A model generated the notes under the pieces. The model did not search any database. It was given only the letters and a program-made list of their open reading frames with translations, and was not told the DNA's origin. From contig JAFZZY010000001.1 in the NCBI GenBank assembly GCA_017615545.1, positions 1 through 64,000 on the forward strand: DNA of 64,000 nucleotides, in the 5' to 3' direction. Positions within the stretch are counted from its first letter, which is position 1. Each line of letters opens with the position of its first letter. Position numbers and translations under genes: made by a program. This DNA comes from Lachnospiraceae bacterium (lineage in GTDB: Bacteria; Bacillota; Clostridia; Lachnospirales; Lachnospiraceae). Positions 37,883 to 46,314 of the stretch are shown here, piece after piece.

Positions 37883-40297
37883 ATGAAGAAAAGAATGATA
37901 GGAAAACGAATGGCGGCGGCACTTTTTTCCGCGGCGATGGCAGTCACTATGACTCTGCCCGGCGGTGCCGGCATGCAAACCGTTGCAGCTGATGAGGGAG
38001 AGAAGACCGTCGCAGGGCTTAGCACCTCGGCGATCAAAGGTCCGGCAACCGAAATGACATATGATCCGGAGACGGGTTACAGGAACGGCTGGATGGGCAG
38101 TTATGTCTGGTACGGGAGGTATGACGGAGAGCCGGTGAAGTACCGCGTCCTCTCTCCGAAGACCTCGGCATACGGCGGGAGCACGATGTTTTTGGATTGT
38201 GATAACGTTTTGTACGAGGTGAAGTTTGATGAGGATGGTGAGCCGAATTCCGGTCAGACCAACCCGAATGAGTGGGAAGGAAGCGATCTTCAGCACAACC
38301 TGAACGGGCTCGGTTTCCTGTGGAAGAACAACGGCTTTAGTGTGCCGGAGATCAACGCGATCCGCGAAAGTTATATCGCCAGTCACCCGCGTACACAGGA
38401 CACGGCGGCAGATGGATGCCTGTACAGCCCCCTCGCTGATTTTGACGATTTTACGGCACTGAACGGGGATAAGGTTTTTGTTCTGGATATCGGTGAATTG
38501 ACCCCGAATTATGGTTACTTCTATCCGGGAAAGCGTAGTCGTGACGGGGAGGCCTGGATCTGGTGGACCCGATCCGCGCATAAACCGCTGACGCCTTCTT
38601 ATTCGACTTGTATTGGCTATGTACCGAACTACGCTTACTCTTATGGAAGTGTAACAGGACTCGGTTTTTCCTCTCCTTACGGTGTCAGTCCGGCGTTTAA
38701 CGTCGATCGGTACTCCGTGATCTTTTCCTCGGTGGTTTCCGGAAAGGCCGGCGAGGATAAAGCGGAATATAAACTGACGCTGAAGACGAATACGTTCGAT
38801 CTGGCGATCCATACGGACAATGGTAGCTCCGGTTCGGCAATAGTCGATTCGAATAAAACGGATGTCTCGACGAACTTGCTGCTCTCCGGGCCCAATGTGG
38901 ACCGTGTGACGCAGGTGTCGGTTCTGATCCTGGATAAAAAATATCAGCCCGGTAATACCAACAACGCAAAGATCCTCCATTACGGGAAGATGAACGTTTT
39001 GGGCGGCCTCTCAACACTTCAGGAGACCGGGACCGCAGTGTTTTCATTGCCCAAGAATCTGTTGGTTGAGGACTGGGGAAGCCAGTATTATGTTTATCTC
39101 CTCGCGGAAATGGTTAATGGCGAGCATATGTCGGACTATGCATGCGAGCCGATATTGATGGAGAAGCCTGCGATCTCTTATTTAGGCGCGATCCCCGAGA
39201 TCACTTCACAGCCTGTGAGTACGAGAGTTCAGGTGGGCGACGAAGCACTGTTCACAGTAACGGCTAAAGGAACGGGGACGCTCAAATATCAGTGGCAGTC
39301 CCGCAAGGATTCCTCTTCCACGTGGACGAACTCCGGCCAGCCGGGAGCGAAGACGGCGACACTGCATGTAACGGCGACGGCCGGCCTGCATGGATGGCAG
39401 TTCCGTTGCCTCGTAATGAATAATAAAGGAACGACACCTTCGAACCCTGCGACTCTGAAGGTAGCTCCGAAGATCACCACGCAGCCGAAGAATACGAGTG
39501 CTCAGGTGGGCAATGTAGCAGAGTTTACGATCGTTGCGACAGGTAAGGCTCCGCTGAAATACCAGTGGCAGTCCCGCAAGGATTCCTCTTCTACATGGAC
39601 GAATTCCGGTCAGCCGGGTGCGAAGACGGCGACACTGCATGTAACGGCGACGGCCGGCCTGCATAACTGGCAGTTCCGTTGCGTCGTGACCGATGCCAAC
39701 GGACAGAACTGGGGCTCAGCGCCTGCGACATTGAGCGTGTCGCCGAAGTTTACCACACAGCCGAAGAGCACCTATGCAGCACCCGGCACCGAGGCGACGT
39801 TTACCGTGGCAGCGGTTGGTAAGGCAACGTTGAAATATCAGTGGCAGTCGAGAAAGAATTCTTCGGCAGAGTGGACGAATTCCGGTCAGCCGGGCGCGAA
39901 GACAGCGACGCTGAAGGTAACGGCGTCAGCCGGCCTGAATGGCTGGCAGTTCCGTTGTGTCGTGACGGATGGTAACGGAAAGAGCTGGGGCTCAGCGCCT
40001 GCGACATTGTATACCAAACTGAGCATCCATAAGCAGCCGGCAGACACGACCGTTTCGGTAGGAACCACGGCGGAATTCACCGTAGAAGCATATGGCAAGG
40101 CAACACTGAAATACCAGTGGCAGTCGCGCAAGAACTCCTCAGCGCAATGGTCGAACTCCGGTCAGGCGGGAGCGAAGACGGCTACGCTTCAGGTTACCAC
40201 GACGGCCGGCTTAAACGGTTGGCAGTTCCGCTGCCTCGTAACGGATGGCAACGGGAATACATTGCCCTCGAAGGAAGCAACATTGACCGTGAAATAA
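37883..40297 (+). CDS. Secreted DUF6273-like / Ig-like repeat protein (array member 6)
   Basis: The protein has 804 residues. A signal peptide (about 1-37) is followed by one divergent DUF6273-like domain (GSYVWYGRYDGEPVKYRVL, MFLDCDNVLYEVKFD, WIWWTRSAH, GVSPAFNVDR), a beta domain (VSVLILDKKYQPGNTNNAK) and four canonical Ig-like repeats. Repeats 1 and 2 encode an identical stretch of more than 30 residues, with a 45-nt DNA identity 273 nt apart. ATG 37883 follows GGAAAGGATG; the frame open from 37841 has no ribosome site and lacks a signal peptide at its end. Ends SKEATLTVK. Confidence 0.85.
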   Translation: MKKRMIGKRMAAALFSAAMAVTMTLPGGAGMQTVAADEGEKTVAGLSTSAIKGPATEMTYDPETGYRNGWMGSYVWYGRYDGEPVKYRVLSPKTSAYGGSTMFLDCDNVLYEVKFDEDGEPNSGQTNPNEWEGSDLQHNLNGLGFLWKNNGFSVPEINAIRESYIASHPRTQDTAADGCLYSPLADFDDFTALNGDKVFVLDIGELTPNYGYFYPGKRSRDGEAWIWWTRSAHKPLTPSYSTCIGYVPNYAYSYGSVTGLGFSSPYGVSPAFNVDRYSVIFSSVVSGKAGEDKAEYKLTLKTNTFDLAIHTDNGSSGSAIVDSNKTDVSTNLLLSGPNVDRVTQVSVLILDKKYQPGNTNNAKILHYGKMNVLGGLSTLQETGTAVFSLPKNLLVEDWGSQYYVYLLAEMVNGEHMSDYACEPILMEKPAISYLGAIPEITSQPVSTRVQVGDEALFTVTAKGTGTLKYQWQSRKDSSSTWTNSGQPGAKTATLHVTATAGLHGWQFRCLVMNNKGTTPSNPATLKVAPKITTQPKNTSAQVGNVAEFTIVATGKAPLKYQWQSRKDSSSTWTNSGQPGAKTATLHVTATAGLHNWQFRCVVTDANGQNWGSAPATLSVSPKFTTQPKSTYAAPGTEATFTVAAVGKATLKYQWQSRKNSSAEWTNSGQPGAKTATLKVTASAGLNGWQFRCVVTDGNGKSWGSAPATLYTKLSIHKQPADTTVSVGTTAEFTVEAYGKATLKYQWQSRKNSSAQWSNSGQAGAKTATLQVTTTAGLNGWQFRCLVTDGNGNTLPSKEATLTVK

Positions 40298-40342
40298 CGG
40301 GAATACGAAGAATAGAAAGGTGTCAGAAAGAAGAGGATGAAG

Positions 40343-41818
40343 ATGAAAAAACAAACGATCATTAAACTCTTGGTTGCATTCATGATCGCCGCGGTGATCT
40401 TTCCGGCGGTATCGAAGAATGCAAATGCAGCAACGACATGGACAGTGTGGTACCATACGAACGGTGGAGAGGACATTCCGTACGAAACCGTAGAGGATGG
40501 AAAATATGCTAAGCAGCCGACCCCGCGTAAAGAAGGGTATGTATTTAAGGGCTGGTATACGGATCCGGAGTTAAAAAACTACTACGGGGGCTTTGCGGTC
40601 CATGAAGATCTGCACCTGTATGCCTCTTGGTATGAATTGGTGAGGGTAGTCAGCGCGACGACGAAAGTTCCGGTAGCAGGCGAGGTTGTGGATCATAGCA
40701 TAACGTTTTCCGAGGGGTCACGCTGTACGAATCCCAGACCGGACTGCTTTGACATCTGTGAGATCAATGAAAGAGGTTACTCTCAAGGGTATTTGGATGA
40801 TGGAGATGTATATGAGGCCGGCAAAATATATCGCTTCTTCGTATGCTTCACACCGGATCGTGGATATGATTATTCAAGAGCTGAAACACAGGCCTATATA
40901 AACGGTGTTGAGGCAAAATGGTGGACTTCGATCGGGGACGGATGGCATACCTGCATTTGGTATATCGATTATGCTTTGCCGGAGGCTGCGCCCGAGATCA
41001 CAAAGCAGCCGGCGAGCAAGAGAGTTCAGGTAGGCGATGTAGCTCAGTTTACGGTAGCGGCGAAAGGAACGGGAACGCTCAAATATCAGTGGCAGTCCCG
41101 CAAGGATTCCTCTTCTGAATGGTCGAATTCCGGCCAGCCGGGAGCGAAGACGTCGACATTGAAGGTTACGACGACGCCGGGTCTGCACGGTTGGCAGTTC
41201 CGCTGCCTCGTAACGGACAATAACGGAACGACCCCTTCGGAGCCCGCTACGCTGAAGGTAGCTCCGAAGATCACCACACAGCCGAAGAACGCTTCGGTGC
41301 AAGTAGGAAATGTAGCAAAGTTTACGATCGTTGCGGCCGGTAAGGCACCGTTGAAATACCAGTGGCAGTCGAGAAAGAACTCCTCGGCGGAATGGACGAA
41401 TTCCGGCCAGCCGGGAGCGAAGACAGCAACTCTGGAGGTAACAGCGACCGCAGGTCTGCATGGATGGCAGTTCCGTTGCGTCGTAACGGATGCTAACGGC
41501 CAGGCTTGGGGCTCGGCGGCTGCGACACTGAGCGTGTCGCCGAAGTTTACCACGCAGCCGAAGAACACTTCGGTACAGGTGGGAAATGTAGCCAAGTTTA
41601 CCGTAGTTGCGATCGGCAAGGCACCGCTGAAATACCAGTGGCAGTCGAGAAAGAACTCCTCGGCGGAATGGACGAATTCCGGTCAGCCGGGAGCGAAGAC
41701 GGCGACTCTGCAGGTAACGGCGACGGCCGGCCTGAACGGATGGCAATTCCGCTGCGTCGTAACGGATGCTAACGGAAAGAGCTGGGGATCTGCTCCGGCG
41801 ACATTGACCGTGAAATGA
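40343..41818 (+). CDS. Secreted InlB-repeat / Ig-like repeat protein (array member 7)
   Basis: The protein has 491 residues, the smallest member. A signal peptide (to about NANA) is followed by a Listeria-Bacteroides (InlB B-type) repeat (YHTNGGEDIPYETVEDGKYA, then GYVFKGWYTDPEL, LYASW), a cysteine-containing segment of about 110 residues that I do not recognise, and three canonical Ig-like repeats. Repeats 2 and 3 are nearly identical at DNA level, 276 nt apart. The start could also be ATG 40337, but GAGG abuts that codon; 40343 is better spaced. A strong terminator follows. Confidence 0.83.
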   Translation: MKKQTIIKLLVAFMIAAVIFPAVSKNANAATTWTVWYHTNGGEDIPYETVEDGKYAKQPTPRKEGYVFKGWYTDPELKNYYGGFAVHEDLHLYASWYELVRVVSATTKVPVAGEVVDHSITFSEGSRCTNPRPDCFDICEINERGYSQGYLDDGDVYEAGKIYRFFVCFTPDRGYDYSRAETQAYINGVEAKWWTSIGDGWHTCIWYIDYALPEAAPEITKQPASKRVQVGDVAQFTVAAKGTGTLKYQWQSRKDSSSEWSNSGQPGAKTSTLKVTTTPGLHGWQFRCLVTDNNGTTPSEPATLKVAPKITTQPKNASVQVGNVAKFTIVAAGKAPLKYQWQSRKNSSAEWTNSGQPGAKTATLEVTATAGLHGWQFRCVVTDANGQAWGSAAATLSVSPKFTTQPKNTSVQVGNVAKFTVVAIGKAPLKYQWQSRKNSSAEWTNSGQPGAKTATLQVTATAGLNGWQFRCVVTDANGKSWGSAPATLTVK

Positions 41819-41852
41819 CGGTTTTTCATAAAACGCAGGAAAATACAGAAGT

Positions 41853-41893
41853 AGAACTGCAGCGGCCGCAGGCCGTTGCAGTTCTCTTATTTT
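41853..41893 (+). terminator. Strong intrinsic terminator after array member 7
   Basis: A 15-bp stem (41853-41867 with 41871-41885, one G-U pair) closes a 3-nt GCA loop and is followed by CTTATTTT. It divides the array into two transcription units, since member 8 has its own promoter. Confidence 0.85.
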
Positions 41894-41960
41894 GAGAAAA
41901 AAAATGATCGACATTACGTGCGGAAATATTGGGCGAGATGTAGAAATGAGCCTTTTGTTA

Positions 41961-41969
41961 TGCTATAAT
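41961..41969 (+). promoter_or_regulatory. Extended -10 promoter for array members 8-10
   Basis: TGCTATAAT (41961-41969) is an extended -10 element with a perfect TATAAT. No good -35 exists at 16-18 bp, which the TG extension may compensate for. It lies 66 bp upstream of the member 8 ATG and downstream of a strong terminator. Confidence 0.65.
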
Positions 41970-42034
41970 AATAGAAGGTGTGCCGAGCAAGAATCAGAGG
42001 CACATGAGAAAAGGTATTTCAGGAGGTTTGCTTT

Positions 42035-44071
42035 ATGAAGAAACGAGGATTACGGATCCTTAGTTCCCGGCTGACTGCTGTTGTTGCAGTGATGGCCGTA
42101 GTATTTTGGATTTGCATGTTGAGCCGTCCGGTTTCCGCCAGCCCGCTCATGTACGATGGCACCGGCGGCGTTTTCACCGGTAGCGGTCCGTCTCAGACGG
42201 TAACATTTACCACGCCGGATAAAGCCTATAATGGTTGGGGCCAGGCCAATACTACCATTAATGATGAGGATAACTATGAAAATATCCTGGTGATGCCGGT
42301 CCGGTTTCAGGTCACGAAGGTCACGGTCGGTGATGCGGCATATCAGCAGGCATACAGCGATTCACTAAAGGTGAATAATCTGTATATCGATGAACCGATT
42401 TCCGGTCAACACGGCGTTCTGATGATGTTTAAGTTGACAAACACAGGAACGATGGCGGTTTCACCGAACTACATGAATTTGATCATCGGTGGTTCTTATA
42501 CGATCTGGTACTACAAGACCGGTTATACAGCCTATGTGCAGCCCGGAAAGACCATGACGTATTATCTTTATGCAAATGTTTCGGATGCTGCGCAAATGAT
42601 CCCGCAGTTGAGTATGATGATCAATACCGGCTCCAGCACCTCCAGCAATTACACGTATTTCGATTTTCCGTTGGAGATCTCGAGCGGCCCTGAGATCACG
42701 CAACATCCGTGTGATACTACTATCACGGCAGCAGAAACAGCCACTTATTCGGTGAAGGCGACCGGTGAGGGCACACTGACCTATCAGTGGCAGTCTCGCC
42801 AGGATTATGCCAGCGCTTGGGCGAATTCCGGCCTGACCGGCGCCAGGACGAATACTTTGACGGTACCGGGAACCCCGGGCCTGTCCGGTTGGGAGTTCCG
42901 TTGCGTCGTAACCGATGGCAACGGAAAGAAGGCATATTCCGAGACGGCGTTTTTGACCGTTATGCCGGCAATTACTTCGCAGCCGCAGAATAATACCGTA
43001 GAAGTAGGCCAGACGGCCAGATTTTCAGTGACAGCAGCAGGTAAGGCAAAACTGACCTATCAGTGGCAGTCCCGTAAGGACGCGAACAGTGCCTGGTCGA
43101 ATTCCGGACAGACCGGATCCAAAACGGCTAACCTTTCCGTATCGACAACGGCAGGCCTGAATGGCTGGCAGTTCCGTTGCGTCGTAACCGATGGCAATGC
43201 ACATTTGGTTTATTCAAATCCCGCAACATTGACCGTTAAGCCCGCGATCACCACGCAGCCGAAGAGCGTTTACGCTGCTGCAGGTTCGACGGCGAAATTC
43301 TCGATCGTAGCAAGCGGTAAGGCAACGTTAAAATATCAGTGGCAGTCCCGTAAGAATGCTTCGAGCGAATGGGCGAATTCCGGCCAGGCCGGAGCGAAGA
43401 CTCCGAACCTGTCCGTAACCGTTAGCGCAGGCCTGCACGGCTGGCAGTTCCGTTGTATCGTAACCGATGGTAACGGAAACCAGACGGCCAGCAGCCCGGC
43501 TACGATCATGACGAGACTGGGTGTTGACGTTCAGCCTCAGAATAAGAGTGTGATCGTAGGAGATACGGTTTCATATACCGTAAAAGCCCTGGGTAAGGGA
43601 ACACTGACCTATCAGTGGCAGTCTCGTAAGGATGCGAACGCTGCTTGGTCGAATTCTGGCGTGACCGGTGCGAAGACAGCGACTATGTCGGTAACTGCTA
43701 CGGCCGGTTATCACGGCTACCAGTTCCGTTGTATCGTGAAGGACAGCGCGGGTTCGGTAGTTGCATCGAATATCGTTACCGTTACGGTCCTGCCGAAGAT
43801 CACAACGCAGCCGACGAGCCAGAGCGTGAAGGTAGGAACGACAGCGAACTTCACGGTTGCGGCGACCGGTAAGGCAACATTGAAATATCAGTGGCAGTCC
43901 CGCAAGAACGCTTCGAGTGAGTGGGCGAACTCCGGGCAGCCGGGCGCGAAGACAAGAACTCTTTCTGTTACTGCAACGGCAGGCCTGAATGGCTGGCAGT
44001 TCCGTTGCGTGATCACGGACGGAAATGCTCAGAAGTCATATTCCGAGCCGGCGACACTGACTGTAAAGTAA
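42035..44071 (+). CDS. Secreted Ig-like repeat protein with unknown N-terminal domain (array member 8)
   Basis: The protein has 678 residues. A signal peptide or N-terminal hydrophobic helix (about 10-36) is followed by a beta-rich domain of about 190 residues (VMPVRFQVTKVTVGDAAYQQ, VLMMFKLTNTGTMAV, PGKTMTYYLYANV). Its pattern recalls extracytoplasmic DUF4352/Ig-like domains, but I do not assign it. Five canonical Ig-like repeats follow, the first with SRQDYASAW and LTGART. AGGAGG precedes the ATG. No C-terminal anchor. Confidence 0.82.
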   Translation: MKKRGLRILSSRLTAVVAVMAVVFWICMLSRPVSASPLMYDGTGGVFTGSGPSQTVTFTTPDKAYNGWGQANTTINDEDNYENILVMPVRFQVTKVTVGDAAYQQAYSDSLKVNNLYIDEPISGQHGVLMMFKLTNTGTMAVSPNYMNLIIGGSYTIWYYKTGYTAYVQPGKTMTYYLYANVSDAAQMIPQLSMMINTGSSTSSNYTYFDFPLEISSGPEITQHPCDTTITAAETATYSVKATGEGTLTYQWQSRQDYASAWANSGLTGARTNTLTVPGTPGLSGWEFRCVVTDGNGKKAYSETAFLTVMPAITSQPQNNTVEVGQTARFSVTAAGKAKLTYQWQSRKDANSAWSNSGQTGSKTANLSVSTTAGLNGWQFRCVVTDGNAHLVYSNPATLTVKPAITTQPKSVYAAAGSTAKFSIVASGKATLKYQWQSRKNASSEWANSGQAGAKTPNLSVTVSAGLHGWQFRCIVTDGNGNQTASSPATIMTRLGVDVQPQNKSVIVGDTVSYTVKALGKGTLTYQWQSRKDANAAWSNSGVTGAKTATMSVTATAGYHGYQFRCIVKDSAGSVVASNIVTVTVLPKITTQPTSQSVKVGTTANFTVAATGKATLKYQWQSRKNASSEWANSGQPGAKTRTLSVTATAGLNGWQFRCVITDGNAQKSYSEPATLTVK

Positions 44072-44088
44072 GCCCCAGGAGATAAGGG

Positions 44089-46281
44089 ATGATGAAAAAG
44101 ACAGTAAAAAGAACATTTAGTATATGGTTCGCTTTGGCGATGATCGTGGCGGCGCTGGCATTGACCGGCACGTCACGGGTCGTACAGGCAGATAGTGTAT
44201 CGGGACCGGTCATTACGACCCAGCCGACGGATAAGACGGTGGAGATCGGTTCCGTAGCAAAGTTTACGGTAGAAGCTACCGGCGAGGGAACACTGTCCTA
44301 CCGCTGGCAGTCACGTAAGACCGGATGGTCCGGATGGGCGACCTCCAGCCAGAGCGGCGTGAATACAAAGACACTGTCGGTAGATGCCGGCGAGACGTTA
44401 AATGACTGGCAGTTCCGTTGCGTCGTAACCGATGGCAACGGACAGAAGACCTATTCGAATGCGGTTACATTGACCGTGAAACCGAGGATCGACACACAGC
44501 CGGAGGATACCTATGCTCCGGCAGGAACTACGGCGACTTTTAAAGTTACGGCGACGGGAGCAGGCACGCTGAAGTATCAGTGGCAGTCCCGCAAGGACTC
44601 TACGGCTACCTGGACGAATTCCGGCCAGACCGGAGCGAAGACGGACACACTTTCGGTGAAAACGTCTGCAGGCCTGCAGGGTTGGCAGTTCCGTTGTGTC
44701 GTAACCGATGGCAACGATCAGAAGTCTTATTCGAATGCGGCGACGGTATATGTTAAGCTTACGTTCACTGAGCAGCCGAAGACTACCAGTACGACAGCAG
44801 ATGCTACCGCGCAGTTTTCCGTACAGGTGATCGGCAAGGAACCATTTACCTATCAGTGGCAGTCCCGCAAGAACGCCTCGAGCACCTGGACGAATTCCGG
44901 CCAGACCGGTTCGAGAACTGCGACACTTTCGGTGAAAACGACCGCCGGCCTGAATGGTTGGCAGTTCCGCTGCGTTGTTAAAGATGCTGCCGGTCAGACG
45001 GCGGTTTCCTCAGCGGCAACGCTTTACATCATACCGAAGATCACGAAACAGCCTGCGGACGCGAGTGTTACCGTCGGCGGCACCGCGAAATTTACCATGG
45101 CAGCCACCGGAAAAGCAACATTGACCTATCAGTGGCAGTCCCGCAAGGACTCCTCGAGTGAATGGGCGAACTCCGGACAGACCGGAGCGAAGACGGCTAC
45201 ACTTTCGGTAAAAACGACCGCCGGACTGCATGGCTGGCAGTTCCGTTGTGTCGTAACGGATGGCAACGGCCGGAAATCGGCTACCAGAGCCGCAACGTTG
45301 AAAGTATTGCCGAAGATCACGACACAACCCGGCATGGTATCTGCAACCGCCGGCGAAGTTGCGAAGTTCACGGTGGCGGCGATCGGTAAGGCTCCGCTTA
45401 GTTACCAGTGGCAATCCCGTAAGGACTCCTCGAGCTCCTGGTCGAATTCCGGCCAGACCGGATCGAAGACGGAGACCCTGTCGGTTGCGACGAGACTGGC
45501 CTTAAATGGGTGGCACTTCCGTTGTGTGGTAACGGATGCCAACGGTCAGAAGGTGTATTCGGAAGAAGCGACACTGCTGGTAACTATCGACACCATTCCG
45601 ATCAATGCCGAGAATTTCCCGGATGATATCTTCCGAGAGTTCGTTCAGACAAACTATGATACAGACGAAGACGGATACCTTACCGTGGAAGAACGAAATG
45701 CGGTATATAGGATAGATGTCCACAGTAGGCAAATTCAGAGTCTGAAAGGCATCGAATTCTTTTCGAACTTGCTCACCCTTACATGCTATTCTAACCCTAT
45801 TTCAGCTTTGAACCTGAGCAGGAACTGGAATTTATACAGTATGGATTGCTCCGGTACGCAATTGACTGCTTTGGATGTGAGCAATTGCCCCGATTTGAAC
45901 TATCTCGAGTGCGGTTTTAATTCCAATCTGAAAAAACTGGATCTGAGCAAAAACACGAACCTTGAGACCCTGTATTGCTCGAATTGCAGTTTCGAGGCAT
46001 TGAATTTGGAGAAACAGACCAAATTAGAGTCATTGTTTTGCTATAACAACTATTTGACCGAACTGGATCTCTCAACGAATACAAATTTAAAGTATCTGCA
46101 CTGCCAGGGCAATAAACTGACGGAGTTGAAGGTGGACGCCAACACATTATTGAAAGATCTGAACTGCAAAGATAATAAGATCACAGAACTGGATCTGACG
46201 AAGAACACGGCATTGACCAGAGTGACTGTCGATCCGGGCGTGAATGTGATCGGTGTAGACAGCAGCATTATTAAGAACTAA
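44089..46281 (+). CDS. Secreted Ig-like / EF-hand / LRR protein (array member 9)
   Basis: The protein has 730 residues. After a signal peptide (ending VVQA) the Ig-like repeats begin at once: five units, the first divergent (SYRWQSRKTGWSGW). The C-terminal tail holds an EF-hand loop (DTDEDGYLTVEE) and about seven leucine-rich repeats (SLKGIEFFSNLLTLTC, then LDVSNCPDLNYLECG). The tail is homologous to that of member 5 (shared SLKGIEFF and VxxNYDTD patterns), but no DUF6273 is present, so tail and head modules have been reassorted. AGGAG lies 7 nt before ATG 44089. Confidence 0.85.
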   Translation: MMKKTVKRTFSIWFALAMIVAALALTGTSRVVQADSVSGPVITTQPTDKTVEIGSVAKFTVEATGEGTLSYRWQSRKTGWSGWATSSQSGVNTKTLSVDAGETLNDWQFRCVVTDGNGQKTYSNAVTLTVKPRIDTQPEDTYAPAGTTATFKVTATGAGTLKYQWQSRKDSTATWTNSGQTGAKTDTLSVKTSAGLQGWQFRCVVTDGNDQKSYSNAATVYVKLTFTEQPKTTSTTADATAQFSVQVIGKEPFTYQWQSRKNASSTWTNSGQTGSRTATLSVKTTAGLNGWQFRCVVKDAAGQTAVSSAATLYIIPKITKQPADASVTVGGTAKFTMAATGKATLTYQWQSRKDSSSEWANSGQTGAKTATLSVKTTAGLHGWQFRCVVTDGNGRKSATRAATLKVLPKITTQPGMVSATAGEVAKFTVAAIGKAPLSYQWQSRKDSSSSWSNSGQTGSKTETLSVATRLALNGWHFRCVVTDANGQKVYSEEATLLVTIDTIPINAENFPDDIFREFVQTNYDTDEDGYLTVEERNAVYRIDVHSRQIQSLKGIEFFSNLLTLTCYSNPISALNLSRNWNLYSMDCSGTQLTALDVSNCPDLNYLECGFNSNLKKLDLSKNTNLETLYCSNCSFEALNLEKQTKLESLFCYNNYLTELDLSTNTNLKYLHCQGNKLTELKVDANTLLKDLNCKDNKITELDLTKNTALTRVTVDPGVNVIGVDSSIIKN

Positions 46282-46314
46282 ACACTTGTTTCGGATTTGA
46301 AATGAGGTGATTTG

